Source: Planctomycetota bacterium
GTDB taxonomy: Bacteria; Planctomycetota; UBA8108; UBA1146
Length of the DNA stretch: 52,879 nucleotides
Direction: 5' to 3'
Assembly: GCA_002711105.1 (NCBI GenBank)
Contig: PAIH01000023.1
Coordinates: 1 to 52,879, forward strand
This document shows positions 10,696 through 20,277 of this stretch, one piece after another (the first letter of the stretch is position 1; every line of letters begins with the position of its first letter). Below the pieces are notes generated by a model, which ran no database searches, had not been told where the DNA came from, and worked only from the letters and a program-made list of their open reading frames with translations. Made by a program: the position numbers and the translations under genes.

Positions 10696-12518
10696 GCGAT
10701 CCTGATGTGCTCTTTTCCTGGTGGGCTTCTGTCGAAGAGGCGGTGAGTGCAGGCGACGGTGAGGTTCCCTCTTCGCCTTCGGGATCTCCGTCCGCGGTGA
10801 CAGTTCTGGCTGAAGCGGCAGTGGCAGAAGTGCGACTCGATTTAGATCGTGCTCAGGAACTACTCGATGAGGTTGATGAACTGGAAGATGAGTGGCAACG
10901 GGTGGCCCAGCTACTGCGCTTGCGCTTGCAGTTGCGCCTCAGTCAGGGCGACCGCCAGATCCTCTCCGACTTGAAGGAAAGCACCAAGCAGCTCATCGAT
11001 ACTCTGTCCGATTCGGAGATGCCAACTCGCGCTCGTGCGCTGTTTCTGTTGGCGAGAATTTATGTGCAAGAGAATCGTTCGGGCGAAGCCCTTGAGGTGA
11101 TGGCCGATGCGATGGAACAGATCGGTGAGGCTCCTTCTCTCCCCTGGTTTCTTGATACCATTGCCAATGCTTACCTCTATCTCGGTGCCTGGAGTGAATG
11201 TCTAAGAACCTTCCGGAAGTCGATTCTGGCCAAGGACCAGGTGGATGATCACCTTGGGATTGCCATCTCGTCAGGCAGTTTGGCGTTAGCTGAGATTCAG
11301 CGGGGCAACCCGACTGTCGCTCTGGAGGTTCTCGATGTGACCTGGTCAAGACGCGCCAGCGATCTGGAACCACTATCAAGGTTGCGTCTAGCGACGTTGC
11401 AGTTGCAAGCTGCCGTTGAGCTGAATGCTCCCGATCAATTCGCTACTCGTTCTGAGTTACTCAATGACATTCTTGCCGAGTGTGGAGATAGCACTCATCC
11501 GCTGATCGGTTTTGCCTTGCTGATTCGGGCGCGTACTTTGGCGATGCAAAATCAAATCGAAGACGCATTGGCCGATCTTGATGCTGCAGGCCAGTTATTA
11601 CGACAGCCGGAGTTGCAGCTAGTGCTAGCGTATTGGCGTGTTCGACTCTCTCCACGAGAGCAACGGGCTTCGAACTGGAAGGAACCGATCGAAACGCTGA
11701 TCGGTTCGCTGGAGAAGGTTAGTGAGGGTGAAATTCTCGCCCGACTTCTCTTTGCCGAGGAGTGTCAGTATGAGGGAGATCAAAAAGGTGCCGTCGAGCA
11801 GCTGGATGAAGCGTATTCTCGGGCGGTGGAGTCAAATCACCCTTACTGGCTCGATCTGGTAGATCGTTCTTTCCGTGTGGCGGACCCGGAGCGCCACGCA
11901 TCACGGACGATAGAACGCTTTAGTGGTCGTCCTGCCGAAGAGATGGCAAAAACAACGACCGAAGACGCCACCATCATTTTCGCTGATCTGGCCGGGTTTA
12001 CCCGCAGGTCTACCGAGCTTTCTGCCGAGGAGGTGATGGAGACGGTGCGCAGTGTCTTTGAACTGTCGGTGCCGCTGCTGGCGAAGTACCAGGTGCGTCC
12101 GTTGCAGCACCTCGGAGATGGATTGCTCGCTGCTTGTCAGGGAGAAGATCACCGTCGTCGAGGGCTGCGTTTTGCCATCGATCTGGTCAAGAGAACGGAT
12201 GCGGCCAGCCGAATCCGACGGGCTCAGGGCGAGGAGTGGGGATTGGATCTACGCGCTGGAGTGAACTCGGGGCCTGTGGTCTTCGGCCTGCTCGGTTCCA
12301 GCTTCAAGCAGGAGTGGTTGGCCATCGGAAAGACCACCAACCTGGCGGCGAGGTTGCAATCAAAGGGAGAAATCGGAGAAGTGGTCACTCTTCCTGAGAT
12401 TGCAGAGGCCGCTTCCATCGATGCATCTCGAGGGACGATCGAAGCGCACGAGTTGAAGGGTTTCACCGAGCCTGTACCACTGCTGAAAATTCCAGTGGGA
12501 GATGGATCACTCCGATAG
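10692..12518 (+). CDS. TPR-containing class III nucleotide cyclase with altered specificity residues
   Basis: Residues 1 to about 400 are helical TPR-like repeats (for example RALFLLARIYVQENRSGEA), and about 420-600 form a class III cyclase homology domain. Both metal-binding aspartates are present (FADLAGFT, D432; LGDGLLA, D476). The transition-state Asn and Arg are also kept (TNLAARL, N550 and R554). The two substrate-specifying positions differ from the adenylate cyclase pattern: Lys is Gln (LQHLGD, Q472) and Asp is Lys (IGKTTN, K547). Substrate choice is therefore uncertain; it could make cAMP, cGMP or another product, or be a pseudo-enzyme. No signal peptide or membrane segment is seen. 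The GTG start overlaps the DUF1080 stop. A cyclic-nucleotide-binding protein and a phosphodiesterase lie about 9 kb downstream. Confidence 0.88.
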   Translation: MSDPDVLFSWWASVEEAVSAGDGEVPSSPSGSPSAVTVLAEAAVAEVRLDLDRAQELLDEVDELEDEWQRVAQLLRLRLQLRLSQGDRQILSDLKESTKQLIDTLSDSEMPTRARALFLLARIYVQENRSGEALEVMADAMEQIGEAPSLPWFLDTIANAYLYLGAWSECLRTFRKSILAKDQVDDHLGIAISSGSLALAEIQRGNPTVALEVLDVTWSRRASDLEPLSRLRLATLQLQAAVELNAPDQFATRSELLNDILAECGDSTHPLIGFALLIRARTLAMQNQIEDALADLDAAGQLLRQPELQLVLAYWRVRLSPREQRASNWKEPIETLIGSLEKVSEGEILARLLFAEECQYEGDQKGAVEQLDEAYSRAVESNHPYWLDLVDRSFRVADPERHASRTIERFSGRPAEEMAKTTTEDATIIFADLAGFTRRSTELSAEEVMETVRSVFELSVPLLAKYQVRPLQHLGDGLLAACQGEDHRRRGLRFAIDLVKRTDAASRIRRAQGEEWGLDLRAGVNSGPVVFGLLGSSFKQEWLAIGKTTNLAARLQSKGEIGEVVTLPEIAEAASIDASRGTIEAHELKGFTEPVPLLKIPVGDGSLR

Positions 12519-12538
12519 AAGAGCAGCTGCAGTAAGAT

Positions 12539-12952
12539 CTAGATCTTGAAGTCGTCTTCACGGAATTCAGTATCGTTGTCTTTGTCGCTGTCTTCATCTC
12601 TGGCGAGCACGAGAATCGCTCCGTGCGGAACGATGAGGAATGAGTCCCCGGCGAACTCGATTTCGATGGCGGCCTTGCGCAGGAACAGCACCTGGTCGCC
12701 GACATTGGCTTCCAGCGGCAAGAACTTCAGAGTCGGTGGGTCTGACATCTTCCACGGTTCGTCACCAATATCTGCTGGAGGGGTCATCGGGGTTCCCGGT
12801 CCCACCTCGACCACGCGACCGCTCTGAACCTCGTTCTTTTCAACAGCACTTGCGGGCAGGATGAGCCCTTCACGGGTCTTTTCTTCTCCCTTGGTGGGGG
12901 ATACGAGAACCCGATCTCCGACCACCACCAGTTTTCGACCGTCACCGAACAT
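12539..12952 (-). CDS. GroES-like co-chaperonin with extended C-terminus
   Basis: The 137-residue protein starts at ATG 12952 behind GGGAGG; the track ORF adds 18 spurious codons. The Cpn10 fold is recognisable from VVGDRVLVSPTKGEEKTREGLILP (first strands and start of the mobile loop), GRVVEVGPGT, VGDQVLFLRKAAIEIEF and FLIVPHGAILVL. Typical GroES is about 97 residues. The extra length comes from an insert before the VGD strand (including PADIGDEPWKM) and an acidic Asp/Lys/Glu-rich tail after the usual end. No groEL is adjacent. It may be a specialised paralogue that works with an alternative chaperonin, or may no longer bind GroEL; the sequence does not decide. Confidence 0.85.
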   Translation of the reverse strand: MFGDGRKLVVVGDRVLVSPTKGEEKTREGLILPASAVEKNEVQSGRVVEVGPGTPMTPPADIGDEPWKMSDPPTLKFLPLEANVGDQVLFLRKAAIEIEFAGDSFLIVPHGAILVLARDEDSDKDNDTEFREDDFKI

Positions 12953-13117
12953 AGCAGCCTCCCACGGCAGGTATCGTACCCACCTTACCGGAGATGTTGG
13001 CGACAAGAACCTGCTCTGGCAAGAGGCTCCATCGAGAGCTCTGGCACCCTATGATCTTTACATCGTCGTGGAAGCTCTGATGAACTGGGGCAAAGTAGAA
13101 AAATGGAGGAGGTTACT

Positions 13118-16100
13118 GTGGAGCCCACCGGTGCCGAACCGCGTATCGATTGCCTTCCCGGTCCTCTGGCCAGGGTTCTCGATGCTCTTCGTACTACCGG
13201 TTCCGATGCTCGATCTCGTCATGCTGCTGCTTTCGCCAGCCTTGAGGCCATCGTTCGCTGGCAAGGGATCCTGCTGCTCACCGCTCGTTCTCGTTTGCAA
13301 ATGCCGGTTGATCGTCTCAAGCGAGTACAGAATTTCCTGCGACGCCCTTCCTTCGGATCCTGGGTCGAGGTGTTGCTGCGACACGGTTCCAGAGAACAGG
13401 AACGCCTCTCGACCGGAATCGGCCCCCCAGGGCTTCTCGATGACCTGCGAGAGATGCTCACCAGTCCTCGTCTAGAGTACGGCCAACTGGTGAAAGAGAT
13501 TGCTGGACGAGGTGGCGGCAAGGCACTTCCCTTCAATGAAGCCATCGAGCATCTGCCTCCCTATCGCAACGACTTCATCGGTCACGCAGGATTTCTGGCC
13601 GACGATCATTACGAAAAGACCGCGCCGCTGTTCGAGGAGAGCACCAGTGCACTACTGGATCAGATGGGGCAATGGTCCCAGGAACTTCGAGCTCATTCCC
13701 TCTCCGAGGAAGGAGTTGCCTTGCAACTTCAGGGACTCGGGGATCCGCAACCTGCTCCGCAAGCCCCTCCCCAGGAGGTGGGGCCGGGTGAATGTTACCT
13801 GTCTCGTCCCGATGGCACTTTACTGGTGGTTCTGGGTGAGATGCTTCATTTCCAGGACGACATCGCATACCTCTTTGATCGCACTCCGAGGGAGCGACGC
13901 ACCGAGTTCATAGATTTTGCTTCCGGCAAGAGAACGCGCCGAGATGGAACCGCGCTACTTGAATCAACATTCACCGAGAATCTCAGTATCGAGGCTTCAG
14001 AGGGTAGCAGTGCCGAAGTAGTTACTGGTCGCATCTCGATTCGAGGTCATTCCCTACGCGATAACATCACCATGGGAGAAAAGTTATGGGTTCGTGTTGT
14101 GGTGGGGAACCGCTCTCCTGTGGAGGCGCGATGTAGCATCCAGTTGCCGGAATGTTCTGGCTGGCGTTGGAGCGACGAGACCGTCCCCGAGCAGAAAGAA
14201 GTGGCTGCCGGAGAGCGTCAGGTGTGGTTGCTCGGTGCAGAACCGCTCCACACCGGCACCATTGCTCCTCCAGTCGTCGAATTGATTTCTAGCTTCGATA
14301 CTCGGCCGGTGATGGTAGAGCCTGAGGGCCCGATCCGCATCCGGGATGAGGATCCGATGCCCCTGGTAGGTCGGGCAAGTCTGATCAAGAAGGTGATGGA
14401 CCATCTCGATCCGGAAACAAGTCCAGGCGCGACGACCCTGATTGGTGGTGCCGAAGGACAACGTACCGGCGCATTATTATCAGAGCTGGCACGACAGGTT
14501 CGTCGTCATGGAGTGCGCGACGTGCAGGGCACCTTCAGGGGAGCTGCAGGGCAACCTTTCAAGGGCTTTCAGGATCTGTTACGGGAACTGCTGGGTGTGT
14601 CATTGCTGGAGACGGATGGTCGGGATCTGCGAGAAAGTGCCGCTCAGACGCTGGAAGAGTTGCTCGGTGAAGATGTGGCGGCGATCTCTTTCTTCCTCGA
14701 CGAACTGACCGGTGAAGGATCACTGGAACAGACCTCGGAACAGATGCGCTCGTTCTGGTGGTATCGGCTGGTGACGACGACAGCGCGGGAGGCGCCTCTT
14801 TTCATCGCCATCGACGATCTGGAGAAAGCAGATGCGGATTCTGCCCGTTTGCTCACCGGCCTGATTGCTCGTTGTGTCCAGGATCGAGTGCCGGTTCTTT
14901 TCGCAGCCTGTACTGAGCGCGAGGAGAATGTCCAAACTGATCGCCCCGAGGGCTGGGGGGGAGAGGTGCCGCTACAGATCCTGGATGTAGAACCGATCGA
15001 GTTACCTTCTGTCGAAGAGTTGCTGGATCTCGCCTATCCGGCGGCACCTTTCCGCGATGACATCCCGTGGTTGTCAGCAGCGCTGACAGAACGTGCTGCT
15101 GGCAACCTCGGATTCGCTATCGATCTGGTGCGTACCCTTGGCCCGACAGGCAGTGGCATCTTTGCCCCATTATCAGAAGGTCGCTGGCAAATCGCCGGGG
15201 ATCCACCTCGCCGCGAAGAGTTTTCGGAAAAATTGCCGGCTCATCGCAGTGAGCTCTTTGCCGAGTCGATCGCTCGCTTCCCCGAGGAACAGGCAGCGGT
15301 TCTGGAGACTGCCGCGCTGATCGAGGGAGACATCGCGGTCGAGGTGCTGGAACGCCTCTATGGCGATGCGGATCTTCTCGACGATGCGTTGGATCGCTTC
15401 GAGACCGATGGATTGGGTGAGGCGGTCGACACCGACTTGACTCTCTATCGCTTCCGTACCGAGGCTGCTCGAGCCGCTGTGATGACTACCTTTGAGGGGC
15501 GTGGGCGTCGCGCGTTGCTGCGTCGTCGTCGTCAGCTTGCCAAGGTGCTGATCGAGTTGCAGGGGGACCTTCCTGAACGGGCCGGGTCGATCGGCCGATT
15601 GCTGTTGGAGGCTGGTCAAGCCATCCAGGCCGTCGATTACCTACTTCCTGCCCTGGAGAGACGATTGCGACAGGGGCGCTACGTTGAGGGCAAAGAACTG
15701 GTCGAATCGATCGACCGTGCCATTTCAGACGACGCAGTGCTGTCCCAGGACGATCAAGGACTTTACCTGCTCAGTGCGGCGAGGGTCTTCATCAGCCTGG
15801 GGAAACCGGAGGTGTCTGAAAAGTTCCTGTTACAGATCGAAGCGGGTTCAGAGGATGAAATTTATTTGCAGAAGCAAATCCTGCAGTCGGAGATTTGCGA
15901 CCGAAAAGGCTATGCTGAGGACTCTATCGAGATCCTGGAAAATCTTCGTGAAACGGTGGAGCGATCTGGAACCAGCCAGATCGCTCAGAACTTCCAGAAC
16001 CAACTCGGCAGCGGTTTTTCCAAGCTGGGGCGTTTCGATGAGGCGGTGCAAGAATACCTCAAGGGAATTCGAATCGCAGAGGAGATGGATGACGAGCTTG

Positions 16101-17101
16101 GACAGGCGGGGTTACTCAACAACCTGGGAAATATTCGTCTTCGCCTGCGAGAGTTTGATGCCGCGCGTGAAAATTTCTCCCGTTCAGTCGAGATATTTAA
16201 TCGGTGGGGTCATCTAGACCGTGAGACGATCACCAGAGTGGGCCTGGCCAGTATCGACTTCTACCAGGGTCATCTGGAGGAGGCGGGAATAATTTATCGC
16301 GGTGCGATTGAAACCTTCCGCCTGATTCAGAACCGAATGGGTCTGGGAAGGAACTATCGAAACCTGGGTGAGGTGGAGCGATTACTGGGTCGTTTCGACG
16401 TGGCCGCCGACTGTTACCAGCGTTCGATAGAGGTCCGTCATGCTATCGGCGATCGTATGGGGGAAGCACGCAGCCATTTTGATCAAGTCGATATTCACGC
16501 GGCCATGGGAGACTGGAAGGGGGCTGGCGATGCCAACGATAAGGGATTGGCCATCGCTCGCGAAATCGATAGCGCAGCACTGATCCTGGAAGGTCGAATT
16601 CGTGAAGGCCTCAACCTTCTCTCGGCCGGTCATGATCCAGGAGTTGTCAAGCTGTCCCCGCTCGCCGAAGAGGTGGCTGACAAGGACCTGGATTCGCTAG
16701 TGTTGTGGAATACTCTTCGCTGTCGTCATTGCCAGCTGGAGGGGAATCTTCTCGATGCGGAGCAGTTCCGGCAAGCGCGCGAGGTGCTGGAACATTGCAG
16801 CGGACTGGCTTTCTCTCGACAACGTTGCCTGTTAGGCGCATCTCTGGCCCTGGTTTCTCCTGATCGGGAACGGTCTCTCGGTGTGTTGGCCCCGATCCTC
16901 GACGAACAAGATCTGCCTCCGGGTGCTCCTCTCGACATGGTCCTCTCGGCCCGCGCCAGTCTCGAAGAGGCAGGCTCCAAAGAACGCGAAAAGTGGGAAG
17001 AATGTGCCGTAGAGGCGGTTGAAGACCGTGCAGCTCGCATCCAACGTGCTGCAGATCGCCGTCGATTCCTCAAAGCTCGCCTCGGTCGCCTCGAGGGTTA
17101 A
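13118..17101 (+). CDS. Large AAA-type ATPase-like/TPR protein with degenerate Walker A
   Basis: The protein has about 1,327 residues. ATG 13103 lies inside the likely ribosome site GGAGGAGG, so GTG 13118, five bases behind it, is the probable start. From N to C terminus there is: a helical region I do not recognise (about 1-230); a beta-rich segment (about 280-400); an AAA_16-like module starting at PLVGRASLIKKVMDHL; and a long C-terminal TPR array (AGLLNNLGNIRLRLREFDAA, RNYRNLGEVERLLGRFDVAA). The expected P-loop reads GGAEGQRTGALL, so the catalytic Lys is missing (Arg in its place), while a Walker B-like FIAIDDLEKADADSARLL is kept. This layout resembles MalT/LuxR- and cyclase-linked signalling ATPases, but without a DNA-binding or catalytic output domain. 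A scaffolding or sensing role is inference. Confidence 0.8.
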   Translation: MEPTGAEPRIDCLPGPLARVLDALRTTGSDARSRHAAAFASLEAIVRWQGILLLTARSRLQMPVDRLKRVQNFLRRPSFGSWVEVLLRHGSREQERLSTGIGPPGLLDDLREMLTSPRLEYGQLVKEIAGRGGGKALPFNEAIEHLPPYRNDFIGHAGFLADDHYEKTAPLFEESTSALLDQMGQWSQELRAHSLSEEGVALQLQGLGDPQPAPQAPPQEVGPGECYLSRPDGTLLVVLGEMLHFQDDIAYLFDRTPRERRTEFIDFASGKRTRRDGTALLESTFTENLSIEASEGSSAEVVTGRISIRGHSLRDNITMGEKLWVRVVVGNRSPVEARCSIQLPECSGWRWSDETVPEQKEVAAGERQVWLLGAEPLHTGTIAPPVVELISSFDTRPVMVEPEGPIRIRDEDPMPLVGRASLIKKVMDHLDPETSPGATTLIGGAEGQRTGALLSELARQVRRHGVRDVQGTFRGAAGQPFKGFQDLLRELLGVSLLETDGRDLRESAAQTLEELLGEDVAAISFFLDELTGEGSLEQTSEQMRSFWWYRLVTTTAREAPLFIAIDDLEKADADSARLLTGLIARCVQDRVPVLFAACTEREENVQTDRPEGWGGEVPLQILDVEPIELPSVEELLDLAYPAAPFRDDIPWLSAALTERAAGNLGFAIDLVRTLGPTGSGIFAPLSEGRWQIAGDPPRREEFSEKLPAHRSELFAESIARFPEEQAAVLETAALIEGDIAVEVLERLYGDADLLDDALDRFETDGLGEAVDTDLTLYRFRTEAARAAVMTTFEGRGRRALLRRRRQLAKVLIELQGDLPERAGSIGRLLLEAGQAIQAVDYLLPALERRLRQGRYVEGKELVESIDRAISDDAVLSQDDQGLYLLSAARVFISLGKPEVSEKFLLQIEAGSEDEIYLQKQILQSEICDRKGYAEDSIEILENLRETVERSGTSQIAQNFQNQLGSGFSKLGRFDEAVQEYLKGIRIAEEMDDELGQAGLLNNLGNIRLRLREFDAARENFSRSVEIFNRWGHLDRETITRVGLASIDFYQGHLEEAGIIYRGAIETFRLIQNRMGLGRNYRNLGEVERLLGRFDVAADCYQRSIEVRHAIGDRMGEARSHFDQVDIHAAMGDWKGAGDANDKGLAIAREIDSAALILEGRIREGLNLLSAGHDPGVVKLSPLAEEVADKDLDSLVLWNTLRCRHCQLEGNLLDAEQFRQAREVLEHCSGLAFSRQRCLLGASLALVSPDRERSLGVLAPILDEQDLPPGAPLDMVLSARASLEEAGSKEREKWEECAVEAVEDRAARIQRAADRRRFLKARLGRLEG

Positions 17102-17326
17102 CAAACGACCAAAATTAGTCAGAACTCACCTGTCCGGTTGGTTTCAGGAACCGGATCTGACCGTACAATGCTATGTGAAGGATTTTCCTCCAGCCTGCAC
17201 CGTCCGCGTAACTTTACGATAGGCCCGTTCTGGCTCTTTCGTGCGCTTTAGGTGCTGATTTTCGGATGATCCTGGCCATGAATAAGTACTTGGGTTGGTT
17301 CGGGGCACGCCCCGGGGAGGATTGAG

Positions 17327-20260
17327 ATGAAGACGCAGAGCCTGTCGTTTGTGTCCTTCCTGACATGTTTACTGCTGGCCGGATCGGTCGCGGCGGACGA
17401 TGTCATCGCAGTGGGCAACACTGCGGCTCAGCCGGGAGCGGTGGCGACCCTTGAGGTCACCATCGAGAACGATACCCCCATCGTAGCTTTTTCCTTTGGT
17501 TTGATTCATGAGCCCGCGAGTCTCCTGGCGCCGATAACGCTCCAGTATGCGGGCCCTCTGGCTCCCGATTTTATCGGAATTGTGAACACTGTCGATGGTC
17601 TCGCCATGGGTGTTCTCATCGACTACGAGCTGGAGCAATCGATTCCGGCGGGTGCTCCTCGTCTGGTCGCGTTTGCCCTCTACGATGTCGACCCCACTGC
17701 GCAATCCGGAACAGCTACCGTGACCCCTGGAACGACTGGAAATCCGCCCATCGATGTGGAGTTCACCAGTCCGACCGGTGAACGGATCACCCCGGCTGTG
17801 GAAGCCGGTGAAGTGGCGATTCTGGGGCCGACCCCGACCGGGTCTCCTGCCAATCGAATACGTGCCGTTTTCGACGGTGAGTTCCGTGCCTTCACTCGTA
17901 CCGGAGCCCTGTCGGAGACAGGAGCTCTGCCGATAGGTGCCCCCACTGATTATGCCGTGGCTACTAATGGTGCCACCTGGGTGCTGGTCGGTTCGGCTCA
18001 ACGAGTGGTGTTGCTCGGCCGTACTGGCACGGTGATCACCGAGATTCCAACAGGAGTTTCGCCGCTGGCCATCGGTTCGATGGGCGGAGATCATGTTTTC
18101 GTTTCTCATGATGATGGCAGCGTGCAAGTCATCTATCCCGATGGGACCGTCCTTTTTGGTGGCGACGGGATTGGTGATAGCGGTGAGGACGGAGTCATCG
18201 GTGGTGCTTTATCCATCGGTAACAACGCTTCCCTCGATCAGTTTGCCCTGGGGACGGGCTCGAGCATGTGGGCTGCTGGCGGCGAGTCACTGTTCCGCAT
18301 CAATGGTCAGGGTAATGTGATCTCCGATGTTGGCCTTGGTCCCGGTAGTACCGTTGCCGATATTGCTGCCGCAGAAGCTGGCGGAGTCTTTGTTCTGTTG
18401 CCGGACCGGATCGAAAAGCGGGTGGCCGATGGTTCGCTCGATCATACCCTGGACTTGCCCCCCTCGACGTCGCCTACACAGCTTGCCGTGACGACGATTG
18501 ACTCTGAATTCGGCGAGTCCAATCATAGAGTGGCGGTACTGAATCCATCGAGTAACCAGGTTTTCTTCTACGACTGGGACGAAGATAACAATGTTATCGC
18601 AACCTCCACGCTGACCCACTCGCGCGGCGTTTCTTACATCGCATACGATGGATTACGTCAGCTCTGGATCGCCGGTCAGGATCCTAATACCGGCGAGGGG
18701 TCTCTCACGGCCTACAACGAGGCGGGAGAAGTCGCCGCCGATCTCTCCTTCCCGGGAGAGACGATTGTACTCACCGCCGATGCGGGGGCGATCCCCGCAA
18801 CCGTGTCGGAGCCCGACTCCGATTACGACAGCGATGGATATACCAACAGCAATGAGCTGAAGGCGGTCTCGAACCCGTTCGATCCAGCCAATGATCCGAC
18901 CGATGCCATCCCCGACTATGTACCACCGCTGGAAACTTTCACCGGTGAGGCAGTGATCGTCGATGACAATCACTTCGTCCAGCTGGACTGGACCTGGACC
19001 GATCCGAATACAGCCTTCCCTGACTTCTACGATATCACGCGCGTTTCAGATGGCGTGCCTGGTGATCTTGTAACGGTCGAAGGAACCGCGGCTGGCTGGC
19101 TCGATCAAAATGTGCCTTCGGGGACCCATGTTTACCAGGTGGCCGTGGTTCTGGGTGATGGTGATTCCGATTGCACCGAGACCACGGTGGTGATTGGTTC
19201 CGGAGAGGTGGAGCAGACGGTGCCCATCGATGTCGGTGCTGATTTCACCGAAATCTACGACATCACAGTCAATCCGAATCCCCTGGCCGGGGCTCCGCGT
19301 TACTACGTCACGGATGCGGCCAACGGCCAGATTTACGGCCTGGATGAAGACTTTGCCGCACTGGTAGTGGTTCCCAGTCCGTTTGAAGAGGGTATCCCCT
19401 GTACCGGCATCGCGTTCATTGCGGCCGGAGATGCCAGCAACGGATCGCTGATAGTTGGCAACGGTCAATCCGGGGTGCAGATGCACCTGATCGAGATGAC
19501 GCTAGCTGGCGATTTCCTTCAAGATTACTTCCTCTTCGTACCGGCACCAATTCTTCCGACCAACGCGAAGTTGTTGCCGGGACCGCTATCAGGTGGTGCT
19601 GGAGGAATGGATGCCGATGAAGAGTCTGGACTCATTTTTGTCACCGGTCCCGATACCTGTGATATCTATGGCATGGCCACCGATGGCAGTGGCGAAGTTG
19701 ATCCCGATTCCTCCTTCCCCCACCCCAACCAGGGTTCCCAGCAGAAGGGCTGTACGACCAAGCAATGTACCCAGTCCAACGGGTTCGTCGGTTGCACTTC
19801 GACTCTGTATCTCACCAGCCAGACAGATGATGGCACCCTCGAAATTATCGAGGTGAGCGTGGAAGCTGGTGAGGCGACCCAGATCGGCGAGGGTATCAGC
19901 CTCGCGGGGATCGAGGATCCAGGTGGTATCGTGTTTGAAGGTGATAGTTTTATCGTTACCGGAAACAGCGATGGATCTGTTTATCAGATCTCGTCGACCA
20001 GCGATTTCGTTCGTGGTGACGGGAACGAAGACTCATTAATTGACATAGCGGATGCCATCGTAGCTCTTGACGTCTTGTTCGGCGGAGCTGTGGCACCTGA
20101 GTGTTTGGCTCGACTTGATTGCAACGATGACGATTTGGTCGATGTCGCCGATCCGATCTTCCTGTTAGCTTACCTGTTTAATAATGGTGTGGAGCCGCCG
20201 GCTCCATTCCCTGACTCTGGTCCTGATCCGACGCCCTCTGCTGTAACACCTTGCCCGTAA
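17327..20260 (+). CDS. Secreted protein with cohesin-like N-domain, propeller-like middle and dockerin-like C-terminus
   Basis: ATG 17327 follows GGGGAGGA. A signal peptide ending at VAADD precedes a cohesin-like beta-sandwich (about 25-165: TAAQPGAVATLEVTIEND, FSFGLIHEPASL). The middle is repetitive beta structure, probably a propeller (for example MGGDHVFVSHDDGSVQVI), followed by a calcium-binding loop DSDYDSDGYTNSNEL and a fibronectin III-like stretch. The end is a dockerin-like pair, DGNEDSLIDIAD and DCNDDDLVDVAD, each followed by a hydrophobic helix, and a Pro-rich tail ending in CP. It is probably outer-surface or extracellular. The next gene encodes a smaller protein of the same cohesin/dockerin plan 17 bases downstream, so the pair is likely co-transcribed. 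No enzymatic motif is seen. Confidence 0.85.
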   Translation: MKTQSLSFVSFLTCLLLAGSVAADDVIAVGNTAAQPGAVATLEVTIENDTPIVAFSFGLIHEPASLLAPITLQYAGPLAPDFIGIVNTVDGLAMGVLIDYELEQSIPAGAPRLVAFALYDVDPTAQSGTATVTPGTTGNPPIDVEFTSPTGERITPAVEAGEVAILGPTPTGSPANRIRAVFDGEFRAFTRTGALSETGALPIGAPTDYAVATNGATWVLVGSAQRVVLLGRTGTVITEIPTGVSPLAIGSMGGDHVFVSHDDGSVQVIYPDGTVLFGGDGIGDSGEDGVIGGALSIGNNASLDQFALGTGSSMWAAGGESLFRINGQGNVISDVGLGPGSTVADIAAAEAGGVFVLLPDRIEKRVADGSLDHTLDLPPSTSPTQLAVTTIDSEFGESNHRVAVLNPSSNQVFFYDWDEDNNVIATSTLTHSRGVSYIAYDGLRQLWIAGQDPNTGEGSLTAYNEAGEVAADLSFPGETIVLTADAGAIPATVSEPDSDYDSDGYTNSNELKAVSNPFDPANDPTDAIPDYVPPLETFTGEAVIVDDNHFVQLDWTWTDPNTAFPDFYDITRVSDGVPGDLVTVEGTAAGWLDQNVPSGTHVYQVAVVLGDGDSDCTETTVVIGSGEVEQTVPIDVGADFTEIYDITVNPNPLAGAPRYYVTDAANGQIYGLDEDFAALVVVPSPFEEGIPCTGIAFIAAGDASNGSLIVGNGQSGVQMHLIEMTLAGDFLQDYFLFVPAPILPTNAKLLPGPLSGGAGGMDADEESGLIFVTGPDTCDIYGMATDGSGEVDPDSSFPHPNQGSQQKGCTTKQCTQSNGFVGCTSTLYLTSQTDDGTLEIIEVSVEAGEATQIGEGISLAGIEDPGGIVFEGDSFIVTGNSDGSVYQISSTSDFVRGDGNEDSLIDIADAIVALDVLFGGAVAPECLARLDCNDDDLVDVADPIFLLAYLFNNGVEPPAPFPDSGPDPTPSAVTPCP

Positions 20261-20277
20261 TGATTGAGAAGGGACGT

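Noticed and set aside
17133-17155. 7-bp inverted repeat (TCCGGTT/AACCGGA) after the AAA/TPR gene
   Set aside because: No T-run follows and the stem is short; not a convincing terminator.
17369-18127. 252-residue minus-strand ORF inside the cohesin/dockerin gene
   Set aside because: Antisense shadow, rich in Arg, Ser, Gly and His as expected from the complementary strand.
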